Shown here: one piece after another, positions 15,774 to 22,498 of the stretch | Layout of the letters: each line of letters starts with the position of its first letter | Position numbering within the stretch: position 1 is the stretch's first letter | Source of the DNA: Cryomorphaceae bacterium | GTDB taxonomy: Bacteria; Bacteroidota; Bacteroidia; Flavobacteriales; UBA7312 | Reading direction: 5' to 3' | NCBI GenBank assembly: GCA_018608925.1 | Contig: JABAYQ010000093.1 | Coordinates: 1-22,498 of the forward strand | Length of the DNA: 22,498 nucleotides | Program-made: the position numbers and the translations under genes | Notes under the pieces: model-generated | The model's database searches: none | Told to the model about the DNA's origin: nothing | What the model saw: only the letters and a program-made list of their open reading frames with translations

Positions 15774-16943
15774 ATGCCATTTTATCATCAATTAGGAAAA
15801 ATACCACATAAGAGACACACCATTTTTAGAAAAGAAGATGGCGGCCTTTATTACGAACAGCTTTTCGGAACCGTTGGTTTTGACGGAATGTCGTCTTTGC
15901 TATACCACACTCACCGACCAACTATGGTGAAGAAGATTAATGGTTTTAAAGATATTGCTCCTAAAATAGCGGTAGAAAAAAACATGAAATCGATCAGTTT
16001 GAAAGGGTTTTCTGTTCCTGCAAAAGACGATTTTCTGGAAAGTAGAGTGCCTGTTTTAATAAACAGCGACGTTCATATTTCTCTTGCAGCACCTAAAAAA
16101 TCGATGACCGATTATTTTTATAAAAACTCCGATTGCGACGAGCTTTTATTTATCCATAAAGGAACAGGAAGGCTACGTACTTTAGTAGGAACACTTACTT
16201 TTAGTTATGGCGATTATTTGCTAGTTCCTAGAGGGATGATTTACTGCATCGAATTCGATACGGAAGATAACCGTTTGTTTATTGTAGAATCGACAAGCCC
16301 TATGTACACTCCTAAAAGGTACCGCAATTGGTTTGGCCAGTTGTTAGAGCATTCTCCTTATTGTGAAAGAGATCTTCGTCGTCCTGAAAATTTAGAAACC
16401 CACGATGAGCTTGGCGATTTCACTATTAAAATTAAAAAACAAGGATTGCTGCATGACTACGTTTATGCTTCTCACCCTTTTGATGTTGTGGGCTGGGACG
16501 GATACAATTATCCCTATGCTTTTTCCATCCACGATTTTGAGCCAATAACAGGAAGAGTACACCAACCACCTCCAGTACATCAAACTTTTGAGTCTAAAGG
16601 ATTTGTGGTTTGCTCTTTTTGCCCAAGATTATACGATTACCATCCTGAGTCTATTCCTGCTCCTTACAACCACTCTAATATAGATTCCGATGAGGTTTTA
16701 TATTATGTAGATGGCGATTTTATGAGTAGAAACGACATTGAAAAAGGACAAATAACGTTGCACCCTGGAGGTATCCCTCATGGGCCACACCCTGGCGCAA
16801 CAGAAAGAAGTATCGGACAAACGGTTACCGAAGAGTTAGCGGTTATGGTCGATACTTTTAAACCACTAATGGTTACCGAAGAGGCTATGAAAATAGTTGG
16901 AGGGGATTACCACCTTTCGTGGTTAGATAAAGATTCAAAATAA
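15774..16943 (+). CDS. hmgA: Homogentisate 1,2-dioxygenase (short form)
   Basis: The 389-residue cupin-fold protein keeps the homogentisate dioxygenase hallmarks DVVGWDGYNYPY (237-248) and PAPYNHSN. Expected iron ligands are H300, E307 (or D306) and H336 in IPHGPHPG. The H300-H336 spacing equals that in the human enzyme, but the acidic ligand is one residue further away. H263 in GRVHQPP may be the catalytic base. It ring-opens homogentisate to maleylacetoacetate using O2. The length is shorter than the roughly 430-445 residues of proteobacterial and human enzymes. Placement directly before hpd, which makes its substrate, strengthens the call. Confidence 0.9.
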   Translation: MPFYHQLGKIPHKRHTIFRKEDGGLYYEQLFGTVGFDGMSSLLYHTHRPTMVKKINGFKDIAPKIAVEKNMKSISLKGFSVPAKDDFLESRVPVLINSDVHISLAAPKKSMTDYFYKNSDCDELLFIHKGTGRLRTLVGTLTFSYGDYLLVPRGMIYCIEFDTEDNRLFIVESTSPMYTPKRYRNWFGQLLEHSPYCERDLRRPENLETHDELGDFTIKIKKQGLLHDYVYASHPFDVVGWDGYNYPYAFSIHDFEPITGRVHQPPPVHQTFESKGFVVCSFCPRLYDYHPESIPAPYNHSNIDSDEVLYYVDGDFMSRNDIEKGQITLHPGGIPHGPHPGATERSIGQTVTEELAVMVDTFKPLMVTEEAMKIVGGDYHLSWLDKDSK

Positions 16944-16954
16944 AAAAAACAAAT

Positions 16955-18118
16955 ATGTCAGCAGAAATTAAAAATTTAAAAAACTTACAGAATACCGAGT
17001 ACGGATTAAAAAAACTGTTTGCAGAAGCAGAAGATTTTTTACCATTATTGGGTACCGATTATGTAGAGCTTTATGTAGGAAACGCCAAGCAATCGGCTCA
17101 TTTCTATAAAACGGCTTTTGGTTTTCAAAGCGAAGCTTTTGCAGGTCTTGAAACCGGAATGACAGACAGAGTTTCTTATGTTTTAAAGCAAGACAAAATC
17201 CGTTTGGTACTAACAACGCCATTAAACGAAGACGGACCAATTAACGAACACATCAACAAACATGGCGATGGGGTTAAGGTGGTTGCTTTATGGGTAGAAG
17301 ATGCTACAAAAGCATGGGAAGAAACTACTAAAAGAGGTGCCAAGTCGTTTATGGAGCCAACTACAGAAAAAGATGACCACGGTTCGGTTGTTCGTTCTGG
17401 AATCCATACTTACGGAGAAACGGTTCATATTTTTGTAGAGAGAAAAAACTACAATGGCATATTCTTACCAGGCTATAAGAAATGGGAAAGCCATTATAAT
17501 CCTGAGCCGGTAGGTATTAAGTTTATCGACCATATGGTAGGTAATGTGGATTGGAATGAGATGAACGATTGGTGTCAGTTTTATGCCAAAGTAATGGGCT
17601 TTGCTCAAATTATTTCGTTTGATGACAACGACATTTCTACCGACTTTACCGCTCTAATGAGTAAGGTGATGAGTAACGGAAACGGACGAATTAAATTCCC
17701 TATTAACGAGCCAGCAGAAGGAAAGAAAAAATCTCAAATTGAAGAGTACATTCAGTTTTACAATGGCCCAGGAGTACAGCACATTGCCGTAGCTACCGAT
17801 GACATCGTAACTACTGTTTCGGCTATGAGAGATAGAGGAGTGGAGTTTTTGTATGTGCCTGATAGTTATTACAATGACCTTATAGAAAGGGTTGGAGAAA
17901 TAGACGAAGACGTTGAGGTTCTTAAAGAACACGGCATCCTGATTGATAGAGACGAGGAAGGATATCTGTTGCAGTTGTTTACTAAACCTGTGGTTGACAG
18001 GCCAACTATGTTCTTTGAAATTATTCAAAGAAAAGGAGCTCAATCTTTTGGTAAAGGAAACTTCAAAGCATTGTTTGAAGCTATAGAACGAGAACAAGAT
18101 AATAGAGGAACACTCTAA
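16955..18118 (+). CDS. hpd: 4-hydroxyphenylpyruvate dioxygenase
   Basis: The 387-residue protein has two glyoxalase/VOC halves (about 33-160 and 187-360). The C-terminal half carries the iron-binding triad H193 (FIDHMVGN), H276 (VQHIAVATDD) and E355 (FFEIIQR). The conserved tail GAQSFGKGNFKALFEAIEREQ is diagnostic of HPPD. It converts 4-hydroxyphenylpyruvate to homogentisate with O2, the step before HmgA in tyrosine breakdown. It follows hmgA by 11 nt and is terminated by a strong bidirectional hairpin 2 nt after the stop. Fumarylacetoacetase and maleylacetoacetate isomerase are not in the window. Confidence 0.97.
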   Translation: MSAEIKNLKNLQNTEYGLKKLFAEAEDFLPLLGTDYVELYVGNAKQSAHFYKTAFGFQSEAFAGLETGMTDRVSYVLKQDKIRLVLTTPLNEDGPINEHINKHGDGVKVVALWVEDATKAWEETTKRGAKSFMEPTTEKDDHGSVVRSGIHTYGETVHIFVERKNYNGIFLPGYKKWESHYNPEPVGIKFIDHMVGNVDWNEMNDWCQFYAKVMGFAQIISFDDNDISTDFTALMSKVMSNGNGRIKFPINEPAEGKKKSQIEEYIQFYNGPGVQHIAVATDDIVTTVSAMRDRGVEFLYVPDSYYNDLIERVGEIDEDVEVLKEHGILIDRDEEGYLLQLFTKPVVDRPTMFFEIIQRKGAQSFGKGNFKALFEAIEREQDNRGTL

Positions 18119-18120
18119 AT

Positions 18121-18150
18121 AAAAAAGCCTCCAAATTTGGAGGCTTTTTT
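18121..18150. terminator. Bidirectional Rho-independent terminator between hpd and aspS
   Basis: A perfect 30-nt palindrome (AAAAAAGCCTCCAAA and its complement). It forms a GC stem flanked by A6 on one side and T6 on the other, so it has a T-run in both directions. It lies between the convergent stops of hpd (18118) and aspS (18152). Confidence 0.92.
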
Positions 18151-18151
18151 A

Positions 18152-19894
18152 TTATTTAAGTTTTATGTGTAGCTCGTCGAGCTGACTGTTATCGATAATA
18201 GAAGGAGCGTCTATCATAACGTCTCTTCCCGAATTGTTTTTAGGGAAGGCTATGAAATCTCGGATACTTTCTTGGCCTCCGAATAGAGAGCACAGTCTAT
18301 CGAATCCGAAAGCGATACCACCATGTGGAGGTGCCCCATATTCGAAAGCATTCATTAAGAAACCAAACTGATCTTTTGCTTGTTCTTCGCTAAAGCCTAA
18401 GTGTTTAAACATTAGTTTTTGCAAATCTTTATCGTGAATACGGATAGATCCGCCACCAATTTCGCTACCATTCATTACTAAATCGTATGCGTTTGCTCTT
18501 ACTGCAGCTGGGTCGGTATCGAGTTTGGCGATATCGTTTGGCTTTGGTGAAGTAAAAGGGTGGTGCATAGCGTGGTACCTTTGTGTTTCTTCGTCCCATT
18601 CTAATAATGGGAAATCTACTACCCATAGAGGAGCAAAAACCTTAGGATCTCTTAAGCCTAATTGTTGGCCTATTTCTAATCTAAGTTCGTTCATTTGCTT
18701 TCTTACTTTATCGGTATCTCCCGAAAGTAAGAACATTAAATCGCCTTTTTGGGCACCCATTTTATGGGCCCATTTTGCTAAATCTTCTTGGCTAAAGAAT
18801 TTATCTACCGACGATTTAAAAGTACCATCTTGGTTGTATTTGCAATAGATAAGTCCTTTTGCTCCAATTTGAGGGCGCTTTACAAAGTCGGTTAGTTTAT
18901 CGATTTGTTTTCTGGTCCAGTCTCCACATCCTTTCGCACAAATACCCACCACTAATTCGGCACTATCGAAAACTACAAAATCGTTTTGCTGACATACTTC
19001 ATTTAGTTCGCTAAATTGCATTTCGAAACGAATGTCTGGCTTATCTGATCCGTATAATCGCATAGCATCGTCATAGCTCATGCGAGGGAATTGTTGTAGC
19101 TCTACTCCTTTAATTTCTTTAAGTAGATGCCTAGTTAAACCTTCGAACATATTTAAAATATCTTCTTGTTCGATAAAAGACATTTCGCAGTCAATTTGAG
19201 TAAACTCAGGCTGGCGGTCTGCTCTTAAATCTTCGTCTCTAAAACACTTTACTATTTGGTAATACTTATCGATACCACCCACCATTAGCAATTGCTTAAA
19301 GGTTTGTGGCGATTGAGGAAGGGCATAAAACTGTCCTTCATTCATTCGGGAAGGCACTACAAAATCTCTAGCTCCTTCGGGAGTAGATTTTATTAGGTAA
19401 GGCGTTTCTACTTCTATAAAACTCTGAGCGTCTAAATACTTTCTTGTTTCGGTAGACAGTCGGTGTCTTAAGATTAAATTTTCTCTAACCGGATTACGAC
19501 GGATATCTAAGTACCTGTATTGCATTCTTAAATCGTCGCCGCCATCGGTTTCGTTTTCAATAGTAAAAGGAGGTGTTTTAGAAGCGTTTAGCACTTTTAA
19601 TTTGCTCACTTCTATTTCGATATCTCCGGTTGCTATTTTTGCATTTTTGCTCGATCGCTCGATTACTTTTCCTTCAATCTGAATAACAAATTCACGGCCT
19701 AATTTACGGGCAGCCATGCATAATTCGGAATTGCTTTCTAGGTTAAAAGCCAATTGAGTTATTCCGTATCTGTCTCTTAAATCGACAAATGTCATCCCTC
19801 CAAGATCTCGAGCTTTCTGTACCCAACCACTTAAAACAACTTCTTCTCCAATATTTTTTGAGCTCAAGGCTCCACAATGATGCGATCGTAACAT
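18152..19894 (-). CDS. aspS: Aspartyl-tRNA synthetase
   Basis: The 580-residue class IIb synthetase has the OB-fold anticodon domain ([15 protein letters not shown]), the bacterial GAD insertion, motif 2 [18 protein letters not shown] and motif 3 [10 protein letters not shown]. The frame can be read from a TTG at 19915, but the ATG at 19894 gives [10 protein letters not shown], the family N-terminus, so I use it. With this numbering Leu31 and Lys83 occupy the positions that mark tRNA-Asp-specific enzymes (His31/Gly83 in the nondiscriminating Pseudomonas type). A discriminating enzyme is therefore predicted. Upstream, TAATTTCG (19923-19916) is a one-mismatch -7 element. Confidence 0.97.
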   Translation of the reverse strand: MLRSHHCGALSSKNIGEEVVLSGWVQKARDLGGMTFVDLRDRYGITQLAFNLESNSELCMAARKLGREFVIQIEGKVIERSSKNAKIATGDIEIEVSKLKVLNASKTPPFTIENETDGGDDLRMQYRYLDIRRNPVRENLILRHRLSTETRKYLDAQSFIEVETPYLIKSTPEGARDFVVPSRMNEGQFYALPQSPQTFKQLLMVGGIDKYYQIVKCFRDEDLRADRQPEFTQIDCEMSFIEQEDILNMFEGLTRHLLKEIKGVELQQFPRMSYDDAMRLYGSDKPDIRFEMQFSELNEVCQQNDFVVFDSAELVVGICAKGCGDWTRKQIDKLTDFVKRPQIGAKGLIYCKYNQDGTFKSSVDKFFSQEDLAKWAHKMGAQKGDLMFLLSGDTDKVRKQMNELRLEIGQQLGLRDPKVFAPLWVVDFPLLEWDEETQRYHAMHHPFTSPKPNDIAKLDTDPAAVRANAYDLVMNGSEIGGGSIRIHDKDLQKLMFKHLGFSEEQAKDQFGFLMNAFEYGAPPHGGIAFGFDRLCSLFGGQESIRDFIAFPKNNSGRDVMIDAPSIIDNSQLDELHIKLK

Positions 19895-19964
19895 TTTGAT
19901 AAATTTATTTGACAACGAAATTACGATTTATTTGGCTTTATTATACCATCAAAAAGAGCATAAA

Positions 19965-19995
19965 AAAAGCTGGAAAGATATCCTTTCCAGCTTTT
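19965..19995 (-). terminator. Rho-independent terminator after the OmpA-family gene
   Basis: A 13-bp stem (AAAAGCTGGAAAG with CTTTCCAGCTTTT) encloses the 5-nt loop at 19978-19982. On the minus strand the stem is followed by a T-run. It starts 18 nt after the stop of the OmpA-family gene and insulates aspS downstream. Confidence 0.9.
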
Positions 19996-20013
19996 AATTA
20001 TTGTGTGTGTTTT

Positions 20014-21147
20014 TTACTTTTCTAGAATAATGTCTACTCTTCTGTTTAGCTGTTTGTTTAGTTGGCTATCATTGGGAGCAAGTGGACTTGCTTCTCCTTT
20101 ATAAAAAGTAGAAATTCGGCTGCCATCTACGCCTAAAGAGACTAAGTATTTCTTAATATTCTCTGCCCTTTTTTGGGATAGCATTTCATTAACAATAGTG
20201 CTGGCATCGGAATCGGCATAGCCAGTAACATTGGCTTTGTAAGCGCTGTTGGCTTTCATAATATCGGCAATATCAACAACTCTTTCTAAGGAGTTGATGC
20301 TAACCAGATGCTCGCTTGTTTCGAAGAAGAAGTGGTGCTTTGTTTTAGTTTCATTGCTTTCTATAATCAGGTCTTCTTTGTTTATCTGGTGGCTATGGCT
20401 TGCAATTTGATCTTCTATTTCTTGCAAACGTGGCTCTACATTAGCATCGTGGTTTGCTTTTACCCTTCTCTTAATTTCTTTTTTGTTGTCGAGAATTTCG
20501 TCTTTCTTATTTTTAGAAGGAGCTACCAGATCGTATTTTAATCCTATTGACGTAACCAAGTATTTGGAGTTGCCTAGGCCATCGTCCCAGGCATCAAAGT
20601 TGTCATTATCGACTCTGTTAAAGCTAGCGTCGAACAAAACCGACCATTGTCTTTTAAATCGGTATTCTACACCAAGAGCAAGGCTAGATTTTAGGGCTTC
20701 CCCTTCTGCTTCGCTTATTATCATATCGTCACTCAAAAAGTTTCTTTGAGATTGGTAGCGAATAACTCCAGTAGAAACTCTACCATACAATTCTAATTTT
20801 TTATATGTTAGAAAGTTTAATTTGGCATTGAAGTTTAGCTCTTCGAAATCTCCTTGGTAATAATGCAAATCGTTTTCTCCATAAATTTTTCCGTGGCCAA
20901 TGTCTAATCCAAAACTGAGCTTTGAATTTATATTGTAATAGAGACTAAGTGTAGAGTTTAAGGTAATTTCGTTTTCGTAGTTGCTACTTAAATCGGGAGA
21001 GTTAGCATCTTTGTTTTGGGCATAATGGTCATAAACAGTTCCTGTTCTAAATTGGACATTAAACCGTTCTTTTTCTAGCCATTCTACTTTTTGTGAAAAT
21101 CCTATAAATGGAATTATAAGACATAGTGTGAGTACAAGTTTTTTCAT
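20014..21147 (-). CDS. OmpA-family outer-membrane protein with N-terminal barrel
   Basis: The 377-residue protein starts with a Sec signal peptide (MKKLVLTLCLIIPFIGFSQ, cut after S18, Gln at +1). Residues about 25-210 show alternating beta-strand patterns, consistent with an 8-stranded-type outer-membrane barrel. A charged helical linker follows (about 213-255, KKEIKRRVKANHD), then an OmpA C-terminal peptidoglycan-binding domain (about 265-377). D312 in GYADSD and R327 in LSQKRAENI are spaced 15 residues apart, as are the diaminopimelate-binding Asp and Arg of Acinetobacter OmpA, and the domain ends NRRVDIILEK. The role is probably anchoring the outer membrane to the cell wall. A one-mismatch -7 element TACTTTTA lies at 21177-21170. 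Confidence 0.9.
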   Translation of the reverse strand: MKKLVLTLCLIIPFIGFSQKVEWLEKERFNVQFRTGTVYDHYAQNKDANSPDLSSNYENEITLNSTLSLYYNINSKLSFGLDIGHGKIYGENDLHYYQGDFEELNFNAKLNFLTYKKLELYGRVSTGVIRYQSQRNFLSDDMIISEAEGEALKSSLALGVEYRFKRQWSVLFDASFNRVDNDNFDAWDDGLGNSKYLVTSIGLKYDLVAPSKNKKDEILDNKKEIKRRVKANHDANVEPRLQEIEDQIASHSHQINKEDLIIESNETKTKHHFFFETSEHLVSINSLERVVDIADIMKANSAYKANVTGYADSDASTIVNEMLSQKRAENIKKYLVSLGVDGSRISTFYKGEASPLAPNDSQLNKQLNRRVDIILEK

Positions 21148-21221
21148 TTTAATATAGTTTTAGGTTTTGTAAAAGTACATAATTTATTATTAGCTTATCT
21201 TGGCAAAAATTTTACAATAGA

Positions 21222-21674
21222 ATGGTAACAGAACGCTCCCATGATTTTTATATGAAAGAGGCTTTGAAAGAAGCTCAAAAAGCTTTGGAAATGGACGAGG
21301 TTCCGGTAGGTGCAATTGTAGTTTGCGACGACCAGATTATTGCTAGAGCCCATAATTTTACTGAAAAATTAAACGACGTTACTGCTCATGCCGAAATGCT
21401 GGCTTTTACTTCAGCATCCGATTATTTGGGAGGTAAGTTTTTAAACGAATGCACTCTTTACGTTACTTTAGAGCCTTGTTTAATGTGTGCCGGAGCCAGT
21501 TATTGGACTCGAATAGGCACCCTTGTTTTTGGTGCTAGCGATCCTAAAAGAGGCTTTAGAAGCAAAGCATCGAATGCTTTACATCCTAAAAGTAAATGTG
21601 TAGACGGAATCTTAGATGAGGAGTGCGCTCAAATCTTAAAAGATTTCTTTGGAAGCAAGCGAGAACTTAAGTAA
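21222..21674 (+). CDS. tadA: tRNA-specific adenosine deaminase
   Basis: The 150-residue cytidine/deoxycytidylate-deaminase-fold protein has H56-A-E58 (catalytic zinc His and proton-shuttle Glu) and P-C86-LM-C89 as zinc ligands. It has the family strand VPVGAIVV (27-34) and the GASDPKRGF loop (104-112). It deaminates A34 to inosine in tRNA-Arg(ACG). Length and N-terminus match TadA, and the start is ATG. It is divergent from the OmpA-family gene; a one-mismatch -7 element (TATCTTGG, 21196-21203) lies upstream. The bacilliredoxin gene begins 22 nt after its stop. Confidence 0.93.
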   Translation: MVTERSHDFYMKEALKEAQKALEMDEVPVGAIVVCDDQIIARAHNFTEKLNDVTAHAEMLAFTSASDYLGGKFLNECTLYVTLEPCLMCAGASYWTRIGTLVFGASDPKRGFRSKASNALHPKSKCVDGILDEECAQILKDFFGSKRELK

Positions 21675-21696
21675 ATTTGTACTAAATATAAAAGAT

Positions 21697-22110
21697 ATGT
21701 ATCCAGAAGAAATATGTACCCCAATGCGTTTGGACCTTACTCAAGAAGGCTTTACGGAAATGCGAACAGAACAAGAAGTAGACGATATATTAGGTGCTAA
21801 ATCAGGATCTGTTTTAGTGATGATAAACTCGGTTTGCGGATGTGCGGCAGGTAATGCTCGCCCTTCTGTAAAAATGGCTGCTAAACATACTAAAGTGCCT
21901 ACTAAGCTAACTACTGTTTTTGCTGGTCAGGATAAAGAAGCGGTAGCTAAAGTAAGAGATTATTGTTTGCCTTACCCTCCATCTTCTCCATCGATTGCAT
22001 TATTTAAAGATGGCGAATTAGTTCACTTTATTGAAAGACACCACATCGAAGGTCGTCCGGCTCCATTAATTGCCGAAAATTTAACTCAAGCTTTCGACGA
22101 GTTCTGCTAA
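21697..22110 (+). CDS. BrxA/BrxB family bacilliredoxin
   Basis: The 137-residue protein matches the YphP/YqiW (DUF1094) family: the N-terminus MYPEEICTPMR, a thioredoxin-like fold, the C47-G-C49 active site in NSVCGCAAGNARP, and the C-terminal FIERHHIEGRPA segment. Bacillus members remove bacillithiol from mixed disulfides on proteins. The frame stays open upstream to a TTG at 21649 inside tadA; the ATG at 21697 is chosen because it gives the family N-terminus. Extra Cys residues occur at 7, 90 and the very last position, 137. It is probably co-transcribed with tadA and ends at a clear terminator. Confidence 0.92.
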   Translation: MYPEEICTPMRLDLTQEGFTEMRTEQEVDDILGAKSGSVLVMINSVCGCAAGNARPSVKMAAKHTKVPTKLTTVFAGQDKEAVAKVRDYCLPYPPSSPSIALFKDGELVHFIERHHIEGRPAPLIAENLTQAFDEFC

Positions 22111-22130
22111 CAAATAAAAAATTAGTTTAT

Positions 22131-22161
22131 AAAAAAGCCCAACATTTAGTTGGGCTTTTTT
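22131..22161 (+). terminator. Rho-independent terminator after the bacilliredoxin gene
   Basis: A 13-bp stem (AAAAAAGCCCAAC with GTTGGGCTTTTTT) encloses a 5-nt loop and ends in a T-run, 20 nt after the stop codon. The A-run on the left also makes it potentially active on the minus strand. Confidence 0.92.
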
Positions 22162-22284
22162 TATGGCACTGTCTTTAACAAAAAAAGTTTTTTTGCTAAA
22201 TTGCTACTGATCCCTATCGATTTTCCTTCCCCTGGAAAAATTAAAGTTTGCAATGACAACTACAGGCCAATCTTTTAAACTCCC

Positions 22285-22329
22285 TAACAGTTGGCACGCT
22301 CCTCGTTCGGAGTCGCGCCAGTTCTGTTA
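22285..22329. repeat. GC-rich imperfect hairpin, candidate dispersed palindromic element
   Basis: TAACAG (22285-22290) pairs with CTGTTA (22324-22329), TGGC (22292-22295) with GCCA (22317-22320), and CTCC (22299-22302) with GGAG (22309-22312), with small bulges between and a 6-nt loop at 22303-22308. The inner part is GC-rich while the flanks are AT-rich. There is no T-run, so it is not a standard terminator. It lies 20 nt beyond the stop of the minus-strand T9SS gene. Whether it recurs elsewhere in the genome cannot be seen here. Confidence 0.5.
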
Positions 22330-22349
22330 AGAAGCAAATACAGACTTTC

Positions 22350-22498
22350 TCATCTTATTTTAACAAAAGATTTTGCTTCTATTTGGTTTCCTTCTTTATC
22401 CTTAATATGCAAAATGTAGTTTCCTTGCTCTAGATGGTTTAAGTTAATTAGGTTTTTGTTGTTTGGGTATATTTCTTGAGTATGAAGTACCCTTCCTA
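22350..22498 (-). CDS. C-terminal end of a T9SS-secreted protein (type A sorting domain)
   Basis: The last 48 codons of a gene entering from the right edge read in one frame to TGA at 22352-22350. The peptide shows the type IX secretion type A sorting-domain pattern: GRVLHTQEI, then a short LINLNHLEQGNYILHI strand-turn-strand, then KSFVKIR at the very C-terminus (family pattern: G-[RK]-V, L-x-x-G-x-Y-x-x, and a final basic KxxK/R). Such domains direct cargo through the outer membrane and are removed on export. The functional part of the protein lies outside the window, so its activity is unknown. Confidence 0.78.
   Translation of the reverse strand, partial: GRVLHTQEIYPNNKNLINLNHLEQGNYILHIKDKEGNQIEAKSFVKIR

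Noticed and set aside
17654..18097. 147-codon minus-strand frame opposite hpd
   Set aside because: Ser/Phe-rich low-complexity translation typical of an antisense shadow; hpd is intact across the region.
22180..22194. A7-G-T7 tract resembling a terminator stem
   Set aside because: It has no GC core and no loop, and a proper terminator already lies at 22131-22161.
22163..22330. Micro-ORFs at 22163-22210 (15 codons) and 22253-22330 (25 codons)
   Set aside because: Very short, no exact promoter; the second runs through the GC-rich hairpin, whose bases are better explained by RNA or DNA structure.
1..22498. Defence system, prophage, transposon or biosynthetic cluster
   Set aside because: Every substantial gene belongs to a known housekeeping, envelope or catabolic family. 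There are no transposase, integrase, CRISPR-type repeats or toxin-antitoxin pairs.

Overview
The window is a compact stretch of a chromosome from the Bacteroidota, most likely the Flavobacteriales. Evidence: AT-rich DNA with few Shine-Dalgarno sequences; eight exact matches to the Bacteroidota -7 promoter element TAnnTTTG just upstream of genes; a type IX secretion (T9SS) sorting domain at the right edge; secreted proteins with Gln right after the predicted signal peptidase cut, plus a lipoprotein glutaminyl cyclase; and a yicC-gmk overlap. No mobile element, CRISPR array, tRNA or rRNA gene was seen. The content is mostly core metabolism and information processing, and I found no clearly new multi-gene system.

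Layout. 1-1106 (minus): a small two-helix membrane protein, then yicC overlapping the start of gmk, which runs off the left edge. 1228-1593 (minus): a DUF805 membrane protein ending in a strong terminator. 1877-3113 (minus): an ArsC/Spx-like protein overlapping an EamA transporter. Divergent from it, 3243-5094 (plus): a cystathionine gamma-synthase/lyase-type PLP enzyme and a short-chain dehydrogenase. This pair converges with polA (5099-7894, minus). A small secreted protein (7943-8236, plus) diverges from polA and converges with an acyl-lipid/acyl-CoA desaturase (8238-8981, minus).

9060-14599 (minus) is a four-gene run: L-threonine 3-dehydrogenase, cysS, an M28 glutaminyl cyclase lipoprotein and a prolyl oligopeptidase lipoprotein. 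Divergent from it, 14711-18118 (plus) is trhO-hmgA-hpd, combining tRNA wobble-uridine hydroxylation with two steps of tyrosine breakdown; all three enzymes use O2. A bidirectional terminator (18121-18150) separates it from aspS (18152-19894, minus). An OmpA-family barrel protein (20014-21147, minus) diverges from tadA and a BrxA/BrxB-type bacilliredoxin (21222-22110, plus). The right edge holds a GC-rich structured hairpin and the C-terminal end of a T9SS cargo protein.

The genes join at two points. The glutaminyl cyclase would cap the N-terminal Gln of exported proteins, and two predicted exported proteins here (7943-8236 and 20014-21147) have that Gln. Hpd and HmgA catalyse consecutive reactions from 4-hydroxyphenylpyruvate to maleylacetoacetate. 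For several genes the longest open frame begins too early; the starts given here were chosen from family N-termini, codon type (ATG over TTG) and promoter position.
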